Shown here piece by piece: positions 1 through 8,956 of a stretch of 64,000 nt of DNA (within the stretch, counting starts at the first letter, position 1; every line of letters starts with the position of its first letter). The DNA is from Niveibacterium sp. SC-1. GTDB taxonomy: Bacteria > Pseudomonadota > Gammaproteobacteria > Burkholderiales > Rhodocyclaceae. Location of the stretch: contig NZ_CP151275.1 of NCBI RefSeq assembly GCF_038235435.1, forward strand, positions 744,001 to 808,000, in the 5' to 3' direction. A program made the translations under genes and the position numbers. The notes beneath the pieces were generated by a model. It saw nothing but the letters and a program-made list of their open reading frames with translations. It was not told where the DNA came from and did not search any database.

Positions 1-6
1 CTTCAT
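1..6 (-). CDS. 5' end of a divergent gene, cut by the window edge
   Basis: Only two codons (Met-Lys) lie in the window, reading leftward from an ATG at 6-4. It is supported by a good Shine-Dalgarno sequence, GAGGAGAC on the minus strand, about 5 bases upstream. The product cannot be identified. It diverges from the AraC-family gene downstream, the usual arrangement for an AraC regulator and its target, so it may be that regulator's target (inference). Confidence 0.4.
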
Positions 7-269
7 GCGATGTCTCCTCTTTCTCGTGGGCGGCGTTCGATGTCGCCTGCCGTTTCTGGTGTATGCGGCACCGCGATGACGCAGTGCGACAAGGGCGCCT
101 ATTCCGACATCGCGCGTCGAGCGGGACGGACTCGCGGTCGGCGTATTCAGTCAAGGCGGGCGAACATTGACATGCGTCAACCGCCTGCGGAAGATGAAGG
201 AAACCGACAAGAGCGGGACAATTCCGACTTTCATGAAGCGGTCTGGACGGAGCGCGTGGAGAGATGGAC
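7..269. other. Divergent intergenic region, no gene seen
   Basis: About 260 bases between the leftward gene start at the window edge and the AraC regulator. An open frame across 10-291 has no homology-like composition and covers the regulator's ribosome-binding site, so I regard it as chance. The region presumably holds both promoters and the AraC operator; I could not pick out a convincing direct repeat by eye. Confidence 0.4.
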
Positions 270-1100
270 ATGGCGGCTGAAGAGGGGCTGAGGCTGCCGA
301 TTGCGCACACCATCGAGGCGGCTAACGGGGGGCTCTTCATCTCGCGCGGCGTCGGTACGCATCCGCGCCGGGTGATCGATTCCTTTGAACTGATCTTCGT
401 GCGCGAGGGTGTGCTCAGCCTCCACGAAGAGGGGCGCGAATTCGAAGTCGCGCAGGACGAGGCGCTGATTCTCTGGCCCGGCCGCGAGCATGGCGGCACC
501 CTGCCTTATCCGCCCGACCTGCAGTTCTACTGGGTGCACTTCCGCCTGCCGGGCGGCCGGCGCAAACCGGGTGACACGCTGCTTGTGCCTCAGCACACCC
601 GTATCGCCCGGCCCGAGCAGATGAGCGGCCTCTTCCGCCGCCTGCTCAACGAGCAGGAGCACTACGGCGTGCAGGCGATTCCGGCCGGCCTGATGATCGC
701 GCTCCTGCTGTGGGAGGTGACGATCTCGCACGAGGTCGGGCCGCAACTCGAAGGCAGCGCGCCTATCCTCGCCTCGCGTGCCGATACGCTGATCCGCACA
801 CACTTCCACGAGCCGATCAGTGCCTCCAGCGTGGCGACCCAGCTACGCTGCAATCCCGACTATCTGGGCCGCGTGTTCCGTCGCATCTACCGCTGCACGC
901 TGACCGAGGCGATCCATGCGCGGCGCCTGCGCCACGCCAAACTGCTGCTGGCCGAGGGGCGGCTGGGCGTGGACCAGGTGGCGCGTCAGTGCGGTTTCGA
1001 CGATGCCAGCTACTTCCGCCGCGTCTTCAAGCGTGCCGAGGGAATGACCCCGCAAGCCTATCGTCGCCTGCATGTGCGGGTACATGTGAATACCAGCTGA
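270..1100 (+). CDS. AraC family transcriptional regulator
   Basis: A 276-residue regulator. The N-terminal half looks like the cupin-type AraC sensor domain (short beta-rich stretches, a WPGREHGG motif). The last ~95 residues form the two helix-turn-helix AraC/XylS DNA-binding domain, with the typical second-helix pattern GVDQVARQCGFDDASYFRRV and a closing GMTPQAYRR. Two in-frame ATGs exist (264 and 270). GGAGAG at 258-263 abuts the first and is correctly spaced for the second, so 270 is preferred. Such proteins usually activate a sugar-utilisation gene next door; here the candidate is the divergent gene at the window edge. The ligand is unknown. Confidence 0.85.
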   Translation: MAAEEGLRLPIAHTIEAANGGLFISRGVGTHPRRVIDSFELIFVREGVLSLHEEGREFEVAQDEALILWPGREHGGTLPYPPDLQFYWVHFRLPGGRRKPGDTLLVPQHTRIARPEQMSGLFRRLLNEQEHYGVQAIPAGLMIALLLWEVTISHEVGPQLEGSAPILASRADTLIRTHFHEPISASSVATQLRCNPDYLGRVFRRIYRCTLTEAIHARRLRHAKLLLAEGRLGVDQVARQCGFDDASYFRRVFKRAEGMTPQAYRRLHVRVHVNTS

Positions 1101-1122
1101 AGCGCGCATGCGGCGCGGGGCT

Positions 1123-2064
1123 TCAGCCAGCCCGGCTGCGTGGGCGGACCGGTGGCGGTGCGAGCGCAGCGGTGAGGAAGTCGCGGAATTCACGCAGGCC
1201 CGCGGGCGGATGGCGCGTGTGCGGATGCAACAGGTAGAAGGGCCGGCTGCAGCCGGACCAGTCCTGCAGCACCTCGACCAGCCGACCCGCAGCCAGATCC
1301 TCGGCGACGATGAAGTGGTAGATCTGGGTGAGACCCGCACCGGCCCGCGCCAACCCCACGCAGCCCAGCACGTCCTCGCTCACCTGCAGGGGCGCATGCG
1401 GCGCGACCTCGCGGATGCGGCCCGCCTCGCGGAAGAGCCAAGGCAGGGGGCGACCGCTGCTGGGCATGAGGAAGGGCAGGCAGTCGTGGCCGGGCAGGTC
1501 CTCGGGTGTCTCCGGCGTGCCGCGGCGGGCGAGATAGTCGGGCGAGGCGAACACGCCCAGACTGCAGTCCTCCAGGCGACGCGCCACCAGCCGGGAATCC
1601 GCTGGCTCGCCCATGCGGATCGCCACGTCAAAGCCTTCCTCCACGAAGTCGATGTTGCGGTTGCCTACATGCAACTCCAGGCGCAAGTCCGGATAGCGCG
1701 CGGTGAAGGCAGGAATCAGCGGCAGGACCCGGTGGTGCGCATAGGTGGTGGGTAAGGACACCCGCAGCAGGCCGCGCGCCACACCGCGCTGGCCGGAGAG
1801 CTCGCGCTCCACGTCGGCGATGCGACCGAGGGCCTCGCGGCAGTGCTCGGCATACAGGCGCCCCTGCTCGGTCAGCTTGACCTGGCGGGTGCTGCGCGCG
1901 AAGAGCCGCACGCCCAGGCGCGCTTCCAGGCGCGCCACCGAACGGCTCACCGAGGCCGGCGTGAGGCCGAGCTGGCGTGCCGCATCGCTGAAGCTGCCGG
2001 CCTCGGCAGCCCGCAGGAAGAGTTCGATGCTGCCCAGTTGTACCGCCTGCAGTTCGCGCGCCAT
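1123..2064 (-). CDS. LysR family transcriptional regulator
   Basis: A 313-residue LysR protein. Residues ~10-70 carry the winged helix-turn-helix (SFSDAARQLGLTPASVSRSV, then LEARLGVRLFARSTR), followed by the periplasmic-binding-like effector domain with the group's GFDVAIRMGEP and RLVARRLEDC segments. It sits back to back with the DJ-1/PfpI gene at 2207 across a 142-base gap, which makes that gene the likely target. This LysR subgroup (CrgA/DmlR-like) often controls redox or detoxification genes. The effector is unknown. Confidence 0.92.
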   Translation of the reverse strand: MARELQAVQLGSIELFLRAAEAGSFSDAARQLGLTPASVSRSVARLEARLGVRLFARSTRQVKLTEQGRLYAEHCREALGRIADVERELSGQRGVARGLLRVSLPTTYAHHRVLPLIPAFTARYPDLRLELHVGNRNIDFVEEGFDVAIRMGEPADSRLVARRLEDCSLGVFASPDYLARRGTPETPEDLPGHDCLPFLMPSSGRPLPWLFREAGRIREVAPHAPLQVSEDVLGCVGLARAGAGLTQIYHFIVAEDLAAGRLVEVLQDWSGCSRPFYLLHPHTRHPPAGLREFRDFLTAALAPPPVRPRSRAG

Positions 2065-2206
2065 TGCTTACCCGATGTAACAAGCGAAATGAAACCGCGT
2101 GAGTTTATGGCTTTCGGCCGGACGCCTACAGTGCCGCCATCGGTTTCAGGCGGAGATTTCCCCGCCGGGCCGCCTCCAAACGCTTTCCCTTTCCAAGGAG
2201 TCCGAC

Positions 2207-2899
2207 ATGGCCAGCAAACGCATTCTCATGGTGCTCACCTCCCACGCCCGCATGGGCGATTCCGGCAAGGCCACCGGCCTGTGGGCCGAAGAGTTCGCCG
2301 AGCCCTACTACCTGTTCACCGAGGCCGGCCACACGGTCGAGATCGCCACGCCCGCGGGCGGCCAGGTGCCCTTCGACCCGAACAGTCTCAAGCCCCGCGG
2401 CGAGAACGGTGGCGCGGTGGACCGCATGCTGGGCGATAGCGCGGTGATGGCGCGCCTCGCCACGACCGCGCAGACCCGCGCGTTCTCGGCCGCGGACTTC
2501 GATGCGATCTTTCTCCCCGGCGGCCACGGCACCATGTGGGACCTGCCCGCCGACGTGGCACTCGCGCAACTCCTGCAGGACGCCGCTGCATCCGGCGGTA
2601 TCGTTGCCGCCGTCTGCCATGGACCGGCCGGCCTGGTTTCGGCGCGGGGTGCAGACGGTCGTCCGCTGGTGGCGGGCCGCAAGGTCTCGGCTTTCACCGA
2701 CGAGGAAGAGGCCGCTGCCGGCCTGCAGGCGATCGTGCCTTTCGCGCTGGAAACGCGCCTGCGCGAGCTCGGTGCGGTGATCGACAAGGCTGCGCCCTGG
2801 CAGGCGCATGCGGTGCGCGACGGCTTCCTCGTCACCGGCCAGAATCCGCAGTCCTCGCGCCTGGTGGCGGAGAAGACGCTGGAGGCGCTGGGCGCCTGA
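2207..2899 (+). CDS. DJ-1/PfpI family protein (Hsp31/HchA-like)
   Basis: A 230-residue class I glutamine-amidotransferase-like protein. The nucleophile elbow AVCHGPAGL carries the expected cysteine, and GGHGTMWDLPAD is the second family signature. It resembles the type 1 glutamine amidotransferase/Hsp31 group, whose members are chaperones or glyoxalase III/deglycase-type enzymes; which activity applies cannot be told from sequence. The start at 2207 is chosen because AAGGAG lies just upstream and the protein then begins with a typical first strand (KRILMVLTS). It is divergent from the LysR gene, its probable regulator. Confidence 0.9.
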   Translation: MASKRILMVLTSHARMGDSGKATGLWAEEFAEPYYLFTEAGHTVEIATPAGGQVPFDPNSLKPRGENGGAVDRMLGDSAVMARLATTAQTRAFSAADFDAIFLPGGHGTMWDLPADVALAQLLQDAAASGGIVAAVCHGPAGLVSARGADGRPLVAGRKVSAFTDEEEAAAGLQAIVPFALETRLRELGAVIDKAAPWQAHAVRDGFLVTGQNPQSSRLVAEKTLEALGA

Positions 2900-3000
2900 G
2901 GCGGGCAATCGAATCGGCGCATACGCCTCATCGCACGCGGTGTGCGCCGATCGCGCTAGGCTTCGCCTCATCGGCGTTTCCCCCGCCCGCGGAGCCCAGC

Positions 3001-4026
3001 ATGCAGACCGATCCCTCCCTCGCGCTTGCCTTGAGCGCACCCAAGGCCGAACTCCATGTGCACATCGAAGGCACGCTGGAGCCCGACCTGGCTTTCGCGC
3101 TGGCGCGGCGCAACGGCGTGAGCCTGCCCTACGCCAGCGAAGCCGCGCTGGCTGCGGCTTACGACTTCGAAGACCTGCAGTCCTTCCTCGATCTCTACTA
3201 CGCCTGTGCCGACGTGCTGGTCACCGAGGCCGACTTCCATGACCTGATGCTCGCCTACCTCACGCGTGCGCAGGCCGACGGCGTGATTCACGCCGAAATC
3301 TTCTTCGATCCGCAGACGCATCTGCCGCGCGGCGTGGCCTTTGCCACGATGCTGGCCGGCCTCGAATCCGGCGCGCGCGAAGCGGCGCAACGCTGGGGCA
3401 TGACGACGCGGCTGATCCCGAACTTCCTGCGCCACCTGTCTGAGGAAGACGCCTTCGCGACGCTGGCGCAGATCGAACCCTATCTGGATCGCGTTGACGG
3501 TTTCGGGCTCGATTCCTCGGAGCGCGGCCATCCGCCCTCGAAGTTCGCGCGCGTCTTCGCGCGTTGCCGCGAGCTGGGCAAGCCGGTGGTCGCCCATGCT
3601 GGCGAGGAGGGGCCGCCGTCCTACGTGGTGGAGGCGCTGGATCTACTCAAGGTTTCGCGCATCGACCACGGCGTGCGTGCGGTCGAGGACGAGGCACTGC
3701 TGCAACGCCTCGCGGCGGAGGGGGTACCGCTCACGGTCTGCCCGCTCTCCAACGTGCGCCTCTGTGTGTTCGAACGCATGGAGCTGCATACCTTGCCGAA
3801 GCTGCTCGCGGCCGGCATCCGCGCCACCATCAACAGCGACGACCCAGCCTATTTCGGCGGCTACCTCGGTGACAACATCCGCGCGGTGCAGGCGGCCTTC
3901 CACTATCCGCCCGAGGTCTGGTACCGGCTGTGCCGCAACAGCCTGGAAGCGAGCTTCGCTTCCGATGTGGAGAAGGCCGGATGGGTCGCGCGCCTGGACG
4001 CGCATTTCGCCGGTGCAAGGCATTGA
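3001..4026 (+). CDS. Adenine deaminase (adenosine deaminase family)
   Basis: A 341-residue zinc-dependent deaminase. Metal ligands are visible in HVH (residues 19-21), in VAHAGEEG, and in the SDDPAYFGG motif that carries the catalytic aspartates. The segment SSERGHPPSKF is characteristic of the adenine aminohydrolase branch of the family (the type represented by Pseudomonas PA0148 and yeast Aah1) rather than true adenosine deaminase, so adenine to hypoxanthine plus ammonia is the likely reaction in purine salvage. Length matches the family. It is followed after 10 bases by a SelW-like gene. Confidence 0.9.
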   Translation: MQTDPSLALALSAPKAELHVHIEGTLEPDLAFALARRNGVSLPYASEAALAAAYDFEDLQSFLDLYYACADVLVTEADFHDLMLAYLTRAQADGVIHAEIFFDPQTHLPRGVAFATMLAGLESGAREAAQRWGMTTRLIPNFLRHLSEEDAFATLAQIEPYLDRVDGFGLDSSERGHPPSKFARVFARCRELGKPVVAHAGEEGPPSYVVEALDLLKVSRIDHGVRAVEDEALLQRLAAEGVPLTVCPLSNVRLCVFERMELHTLPKLLAAGIRATINSDDPAYFGGYLGDNIRAVQAAFHYPPEVWYRLCRNSLEASFASDVEKAGWVARLDAHFAGARH

Positions 4027-4036
4027 GGGCGCGGTG

Positions 4037-4348
4037 ATGGGGCATCGCGTCGAGATCCACTACTGCACCCAGTGCCAGTGGCTGTTGCGCGCGGCCTGGA
4101 TGGCGCAGGAACTGCTGACGACCTTCCAGGACGAAATCGAAGAGCTGGCTCTCAAGCCCGGGAGCGGTGGCATCTTCGAAGTGCATGCCGGCGGCGTGCT
4201 GGTCTGGTCGCGCAAGGCGGAGGGGCGTTTTCCCGATATCGCCGAACTCAAGCAGCGCGTGCGCGACCAGGTGGCGCCTGGACGGGATCTCGGGCATGTC
4301 GACCGCAAGCGCAAGGCCGAAGCGGACGCCGGCGGCGAAGCTTCGTGA
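4037..4348 (+). CDS. SelT/SelW/SelH (Rdx) family protein, Cys form
   Basis: A 103-residue thioredoxin-fold protein of the Rdx family. It starts with a beta strand then a CTQC redox motif (Cys10, Cys13) where eukaryotic selenoprotein W has CxxU; both positions are ordinary TGC codons here, so it is not a selenoprotein. GSGGIFEVHAGG matches the family's central segment. It probably acts as a cytoplasmic thiol oxidoreductase; the substrate is unknown. It starts 10 bases after the deaminase gene, and its TGA overlaps the GTG start of the next gene. Confidence 0.85.
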   Translation: MGHRVEIHYCTQCQWLLRAAWMAQELLTTFQDEIEELALKPGSGGIFEVHAGGVLVWSRKAEGRFPDIAELKQRVRDQVAPGRDLGHVDRKRKAEADAGGEAS

Positions 4349-4812
4349 CCACGACCCGCGTCTCCTGCGAGATCCGCGCACCGCGCGAGGCCGTCTACCG
4401 GGCACTTATCGATCCCCGGGCAATCGCGCGATGGCGCTTGCCCGAGGACATGCGCTGCGAGGTGCATGAGTTCGATGCGCGCGTGGGCGGTCGCCTGCGG
4501 ATCTCGCTGAGCTACCTGGCCGACACTGGTGCGGGCAAGACGAGCGCCCGGACCGATACCTACCACGGGCGATTTCTGGAGCTGGTGCCCAACGAGCGCG
4601 TGGTCGAGGAGGACGAGTTCGAGACGACCGATCCAGCCTTGCAAGGACCGATGCGCATGACGATCACGCTCGTGGAGCGGGAAGGCATGACGGTGCTCGT
4701 GGCGGAGCATGCCGATCTGCCGCCGGGCCTTTCGCCCGCGGACAACGAAACCGGGTGGCGCATGGCCCTGCGTCGCCTCAAGGAACTGTTGGAGCGTGAG
4801 GCCCATCCATAG
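4345..4812 (+). CDS. SRPBCC/AHSA1 domain protein
   Basis: A 155-residue START-like protein. It begins TTTRVSCEIRAPREAVYRAL, the typical first strand and helix of the AHSA1 (activator of Hsp90 ATPase homologue) subfamily, and ends with GWRMALRRLKELLE, the usual closing helix. The start is a GTG overlapping the preceding stop (GTGA), which indicates translational coupling with the SelW-like gene. Members bind hydrophobic ligands; the function here is unknown. Confidence 0.85.
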   Translation: MTTTRVSCEIRAPREAVYRALIDPRAIARWRLPEDMRCEVHEFDARVGGRLRISLSYLADTGAGKTSARTDTYHGRFLELVPNERVVEEDEFETTDPALQGPMRMTITLVEREGMTVLVAEHADLPPGLSPADNETGWRMALRRLKELLEREAHP

Positions 4813-4871
4813 TCGGTCGGTCGCTGCGCGGGGCCGCATCCGGAGCGGAGGCATGGATAACGCGACAACTC

Positions 4872-5411
4872 ATGTTCGTCCAGGGCGGTGGCGCCGGCGC
4901 CCATGAGGCTGACGCACCGCTGGCAGCGTCGCTGAAGGCGGCGCTGGGAAAGGGTTTCGCGCCGCACTATCCGCGCATGCCCGAGGAGGAAAATCCGCAG
5001 ATCGCGGCATGGGCGGAGCATGTCGCGACCCAATGCGCGCGCCTGGAAGGTCCGTTGATCCTTGTCGGGCATTCCCTCGGCGGCACGACACTGTTGCGGG
5101 CCCTGGCCGAAGACCAGATCAAAGGCGAGGTGAGCAGCCTGTACCTGCTCGCAGTACCGGCCCGCGATGGGGCGGACTGGGATTTCGAGGACCTTGCCCA
5201 GCCCGCAGACCTCGCCCGCAGACTTGCCTCGATCCCACATCTCGCCCTCTACCATTGCCGCGACGACGAGGTGGTGCCCTTCGCCCATCTGGCGCTCCAC
5301 GCAAAGCAATTGTCGCGCGCGGTCGTGCGGCCGCGTTCGCACGGCGGGCATCAGTTCGGCGAGGATCTGGGCTTTCTTGCGCAGGACATCTTGCGCGACG
5401 ACACTGGCTGA
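4872..5411 (+). CDS. Alpha/beta hydrolase (RBBP9/YdeN-like)
   Basis: A 179-residue small serine hydrolase. It starts with FVQGGGAGAH, has the nucleophile elbow GHSLGG, an aspartate in CRDDEVVPF and the final histidine in HGGHQF, a complete triad. The start is uncertain: the ATG at 4872 gives the conserved N-terminus but no well-spaced ribosome site, while an ATG at 4853 behind GGAG is out of frame. Likely a cytoplasmic esterase-type enzyme; substrate unknown. It is the last gene of the deaminase-led cluster. Confidence 0.8.
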   Translation: MFVQGGGAGAHEADAPLAASLKAALGKGFAPHYPRMPEEENPQIAAWAEHVATQCARLEGPLILVGHSLGGTTLLRALAEDQIKGEVSSLYLLAVPARDGADWDFEDLAQPADLARRLASIPHLALYHCRDDEVVPFAHLALHAKQLSRAVVRPRSHGGHQFGEDLGFLAQDILRDDTG

Positions 5412-5426
5412 AACCCTCCGGCCGGG

Positions 5427-5537
5427 GTGACCGCGATCGGCGTCACGATTCTCGTGTCGGCGATCGCGGTGATCTTCGTCCTGCTGGGCGCGGCCCTCAC
5501 GTGGGGCAGGCTGGGCCGCTTACCGGCAGACGGCTGA
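5427..5537 (+). CDS. Possible 36-residue single-span membrane peptide
   Basis: A short frame beginning with GTG 16 bases after the hydrolase stop. It encodes one strongly hydrophobic stretch (IGVTILVSAIAVIFVLLGAA) followed by a short basic tail. CCGGGG just upstream is a weak ribosome site. The hydrophobicity suggests a real membrane peptide, but a frame this short can arise by chance in GC-rich DNA. Confidence 0.3.
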   Translation: MTAIGVTILVSAIAVIFVLLGAALTWGRLGRLPADG

Positions 5538-5607
5538 ACCGGTTGAGCCGTGCGCGGGAGTGGCATCTTTGTCGTTCCCGTGCCGAGCGTTTGCGTGCCC
5601 AGGCCTG

Positions 5608-6618
5608 TCAGCAGGTCTTCACGGCCGCCGGCCGCAGCGATTGGGCCGGTGCGGCTTCACGCGCAGCGGGCTGCGTCCGGCCGCGGTACTGGGTGATGAA
5701 GAGGCTGCTCAGCACCATCGCCGCGCCCACCAGTTCCCAGCCGCCGAAGTGCTTGCCCATCACGATGCCGACGATGAGTGCCGTGAGCGGCACCACATTC
5801 ACGAAGAGCACGCCGTTCTGCACCCCCAGGCCGCGCACGCCGGCGTTCCAGGCCAGCACCGCGAGGAAGGCCGCGAACACGGTCACGTAGGCCATGGCGG
5901 GCAGCAGATCGGGCAGGGCTGCCGCGCTCGGCAGCCGCAGGCCACCGGCAGCGCCGACGAGCAGCCAAAGCACGATCAGGCTCAGCACACCGGCGCTCGC
6001 GCTCAGCGCCGTGTAGCGCAGGGGCGACCAGCCAGGGAAGCGTGCCGCGCCGGCCGAATAGAGCACCCAGCTCGTCCCGCCCGCGATCATCATCAGGATC
6101 GGCAGCAGCGAGGCGTGTGCCGCCAGCCCGGCAAGGTTGCCGTTGGTCACGAGCAGCGCGACACCAGGTATGGCAACCAGCAGGGAGACATAGGTCTTCA
6201 GGGCTGGACGGTTACCGGTGCGGGCCCAGGCGATCAGCGAGGCGATCAGCGGCTGCAGGGCCATCACCACCGCGCCGTGCTCCGGCTTGGAGAGGCCCAC
6301 GCCGTAGAACATCAGCAGGTTGAAGCCGGCGAAGCCCAGGGTGCCGAGCCCGAGCAGCCGCCAGCCGCGGCCGTCCAGCGAGAGACTGGCGCGGCCTTCA
6401 CGGGCGACCAGCAGGGCGAGGAAGATCGGCGCGGCGATGCCGTAGCGCATCAGCGTCATGCTGATCGGGTCCATGTTGGCCAGCAGATGCTTGGAGATCG
6501 GGAACATCGCGCCCCAGATGCCGGTGGCCAGCACGAGTAGACCGATGTTCTGGAGGCGGCTTCCGCCGCTCTGGAGGCTGGCGCTCGTGGCGCCGGTATT
6601 CCGGGTTGTTGTGCTCAT
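5608..6618 (-). CDS. DMT superfamily (EamA) transporter
   Basis: A 336-residue membrane protein with about ten hydrophobic helices in two repeated halves, each an EamA domain. The first half shows GIWGAMFPISKHLL and the second GGTSWVLYS. The start ATG at 6618 is preceded by CAGGAGCG on the minus strand. Members export metabolites such as amino acids; the substrate cannot be told. It diverges from a LysR gene across 102 bases that contain an inverted repeat, so the regulator probably controls it. Confidence 0.9.
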   Translation of the reverse strand: MSTTTRNTGATSASLQSGGSRLQNIGLLVLATGIWGAMFPISKHLLANMDPISMTLMRYGIAAPIFLALLVAREGRASLSLDGRGWRLLGLGTLGFAGFNLLMFYGVGLSKPEHGAVVMALQPLIASLIAWARTGNRPALKTYVSLLVAIPGVALLVTNGNLAGLAAHASLLPILMMIAGGTSWVLYSAGAARFPGWSPLRYTALSASAGVLSLIVLWLLVGAAGGLRLPSAAALPDLLPAMAYVTVFAAFLAVLAWNAGVRGLGVQNGVLFVNVVPLTALIVGIVMGKHFGGWELVGAAMVLSSLFITQYRGRTQPAAREAAPAQSLRPAAVKTC

Positions 6619-6686
6619 GGCGCGCTCCTGTGGTTGGGGGAGGGTGAAACGCAGGTTAGCCATGACATGCGGGTGCACATAGGGGG

Positions 6687-6704
6687 ACAATCGAAATGGA
6701 TTGT
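6687..6704. promoter_or_regulatory. Inverted repeat ACAATC-N6-GATTGT, likely LysR operator
   Basis: Perfect 6-bp arms separated by 6 bases lie between the DMT transporter and the divergent LysR gene, ending 16 bases before the LysR start codon. The size and dyad symmetry fit a LysR-type recognition site that would repress the regulator's own gene and act on the transporter. Binding is inference. Confidence 0.45.
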
Positions 6705-6720
6705 TTCCTGGAATGCGCAA

Positions 6721-7605
6721 ATGGAACGCTTGCTCAACATGGCGACCTTCGCCCAGGTGGTCGAGAGCCAGGGGTTTTCGGCGGCGGCGGAACGGCTACA
6801 GGTCTCGCGCGCGGTGGTGAGCAAGCGCATCGCGGCGCTGGAGCGGGACCTGGGCGTCACGCTGCTGCACCGGACCACCCGGCGCCAGAGTCTCACCGAG
6901 GCGGGCGAGGCGCTCTACGCCCACAGCCGCCGCGTGCTCGACGAAGTGGCGACCGCCGAGGAGCGGGTGCATGAACTGTCCAGCGCGCCGCGCGGCATCC
7001 TGCGGGTGACTGCGCCCAAGTCCTACGGCTCGCGTGTGCTGGGCCCGCGCATCGCGCAGTTCCTGATGCAGTTCCCGCAGATCCGCATGGACCTGCAGCT
7101 CAGCGACGAACTCACCGACCTTGCCGCCCGCTCGGTTGACCTCGCGGTACGGCTTACCGCGAAGCCGGCCGAAGGCCTGGTCGCGCGCAGGCTGGAGGAG
7201 ATTCCCGCGGTGCTGTGCGCCGCGCCGGCCTACGTCGAGAAGCACGGCGCACCCGCACGACCGGAAGACCTGCTCGCCCACAACTGCCTCTACTACGCGG
7301 GCGACCTCGTCCAGCGCCCCTGGCGCCTGAGCCGGGAGGGGCGGGAGACCGCGGTGGATATCTCCGGCTCGCTCTGGGCCAACAGCGTGGCGGTCCTGCG
7401 CGATGCGGCGATCGCCGGCCTGGGCGTGGTGGCCATCTCGCGCTACCACATCGAGGAAGACCTCGCCGCCGGCGCGCTCGTCGAGCTCCTGCCCGAGTAC
7501 ACACTCCCGCTGCGCAACGTGTATCTCGTGACCCTGCCGGACCGCCTGCTGCCCACCAAAACGCGTGTCTTCATCGACTTCCTGACGCAGGCGATCCGGC
7601 ACTAA
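6721..7605 (+). CDS. LysR family transcriptional regulator
   Basis: A 294-residue LysR protein of the same general subgroup as the others in the window. The helix-turn-helix reads GFSAAAERLQVSRAVVSKRI, and the effector domain has SVDLAVRLTAKP and GLVARRLEEI. The start at 6721 aligns with the usual LysR N-terminus. It is divergent from the EamA exporter, its likely target, with an inverted repeat in the shared promoter region. Confidence 0.92.
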   Translation: MERLLNMATFAQVVESQGFSAAAERLQVSRAVVSKRIAALERDLGVTLLHRTTRRQSLTEAGEALYAHSRRVLDEVATAEERVHELSSAPRGILRVTAPKSYGSRVLGPRIAQFLMQFPQIRMDLQLSDELTDLAARSVDLAVRLTAKPAEGLVARRLEEIPAVLCAAPAYVEKHGAPARPEDLLAHNCLYYAGDLVQRPWRLSREGRETAVDISGSLWANSVAVLRDAAIAGLGVVAISRYHIEEDLAAGALVELLPEYTLPLRNVYLVTLPDRLLPTKTRVFIDFLTQAIRH

Positions 7606-7838
7606 AGCCGGCAGCCCAGTCGTTGCCGCGATTCCTCCCAGGCCGGAACCGACGATTCCCCCGGGGCCGCGGAGCGTGACGCCCTGCCCGGGCGTCGCAA
7701 AGACGCCACCCGCACAATTGCGAACAACGCCAGAATCGGCCTCGTGCCACGCGTGGTTCCCTGCCCGTCCCGACACAAGCGGCCGGACCACAGCGCGGGC
7801 CGCTCATGCAGCGTGTCAACAGAGGGGAGGGCGAACGG

Positions 7839-8807
7839 ATGGAATGGCCGTTGATCAAGACCCGCGTGCGCGGAGCCGCGCGCCCTTTTAGCGGGGCTTG
7901 GGGTTTGCGAGGTACCGTGGGCCTGTGCGTGCTGCTGGGCTGGGCTGCGCGACCCGTCCATGCGCAATCGATAGAGCCACGTAGCTACTCCAACGCGCCC
8001 GTCGGGGTGAACTTCCTCCTTGGCGGCATCGCCCATTCCGGCGGCGGCGTGCCCTCTGATCCGGCCCTGCCCATCACCAATCCGAAGCTGGAGATCTGGA
8101 GCGGCTTTGCCGGTTTTGCGCACGTCTTCGACGCGGGTGGCCAGAGTGGCACCTGGGCGCTGCTCGTGCCCTACGCCGACCTGTCCGGCGAGGCCGACTA
8201 CCAGGGCCGGGAGATCACCCGCGAGCAGTCCGGTGTGGGGGACGTGCTGGCGCGGGTCGCGATCAACTTGATCGGGGCGCCCGCCCTGGATCCCAAGGAG
8301 TTCGCGCGCTACGAGCAGGACCTGATCATTGGGGCCTCGTTTGCGGTTTCCGCCCCGACTGGCGCCTATGACGGCGATCGCCTGGTCAACATCGGTGCGC
8401 ACCGCTGGACCATCAAGTCCGAGCTCGGCGCATCCCAGGCGATCGGCAACTGGGTGGTCGAGACCTCGGCCGCGGTCAGCGTCTTTACCGACAACACGGA
8501 ATTCAACGGCGGACAGACGCGGGAGCAGGACCCCATCTATTCGCTCCAGCTCCACACGATCTACACCTTCCGTCCCGGTCTGTGGATCTCCGGCAGCGTG
8601 ACCTACTACGGGGGCGGGCGGACTTCGTTGAACGGGGTGGCAGCCGATGATCTGCAGGACAACTGGCGGGCCGGCGCCACGCTCTCGGTGCCGATTGCGC
8701 GCGGACAGTCGATCAAGCTCTCCGGCAGCAACGGCGTTTCCGCACGCACCGGCAACAACTTCAGCCTGCTGGCCCTGTCCTGGCAGATGCTGTGGAACGC
8801 GTGGTAG
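7839..8807 (+). CDS. Outer-membrane transporter-like protein (MetA phenol-degradation family)
   Basis: A 322-residue exported protein. The N-terminal ~40 residues contain a hydrophobic core (GLCVLLGWAARPVHAQS) that reads as a signal peptide cleaved after HAQ or nearby. The mature part alternates aromatic/hydrophobic and polar residues, as in a beta-barrel, and ends in Trp. Segments PVGVNFLLGG, ASFAVSAPTGAYD and DNTEFNG resemble the family named after the MetA protein of phenol degradation pathways (PF13557). The start ATG at 7839 follows GGGGAGGG. Substrate unknown; no catabolic genes lie nearby. Confidence 0.75.
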   Translation: MEWPLIKTRVRGAARPFSGAWGLRGTVGLCVLLGWAARPVHAQSIEPRSYSNAPVGVNFLLGGIAHSGGGVPSDPALPITNPKLEIWSGFAGFAHVFDAGGQSGTWALLVPYADLSGEADYQGREITREQSGVGDVLARVAINLIGAPALDPKEFARYEQDLIIGASFAVSAPTGAYDGDRLVNIGAHRWTIKSELGASQAIGNWVVETSAAVSVFTDNTEFNGGQTREQDPIYSLQLHTIYTFRPGLWISGSVTYYGGGRTSLNGVAADDLQDNWRAGATLSVPIARGQSIKLSGSNGVSARTGNNFSLLALSWQMLWNAW

Positions 8808-8956
8808 GGCCGGCCGGACCACGAAGACTTGATTCGATGCCGGCCGTGACAGGCTGTGGCTGCGCGAGCAGGAAAAGGATTCCGTCCCTCATCGGTAGCC
8901 GCCAGAATCGATCCCAGCCGCAACGATACAGGCGAGCCGCGGTTCCCCCGCTGCCG

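Noticed and set aside
10..291. A 93-codon frame at the window start
   Set aside because: Arg-rich, no family pattern, and it overlaps the AraC gene's ribosome site.
4064..4078. A selenocysteine (UGA) in the SelW-like protein
   Set aside because: Both positions of the CxxC motif are TGC codons; no in-frame TGA and no SECIS-like hairpin is needed.
7678..7696. A terminator after the LysR gene (GACGCCC/GGGCGTC hairpin)
   Set aside because: A 7-bp stem without a T-run on either strand; too weak to call.
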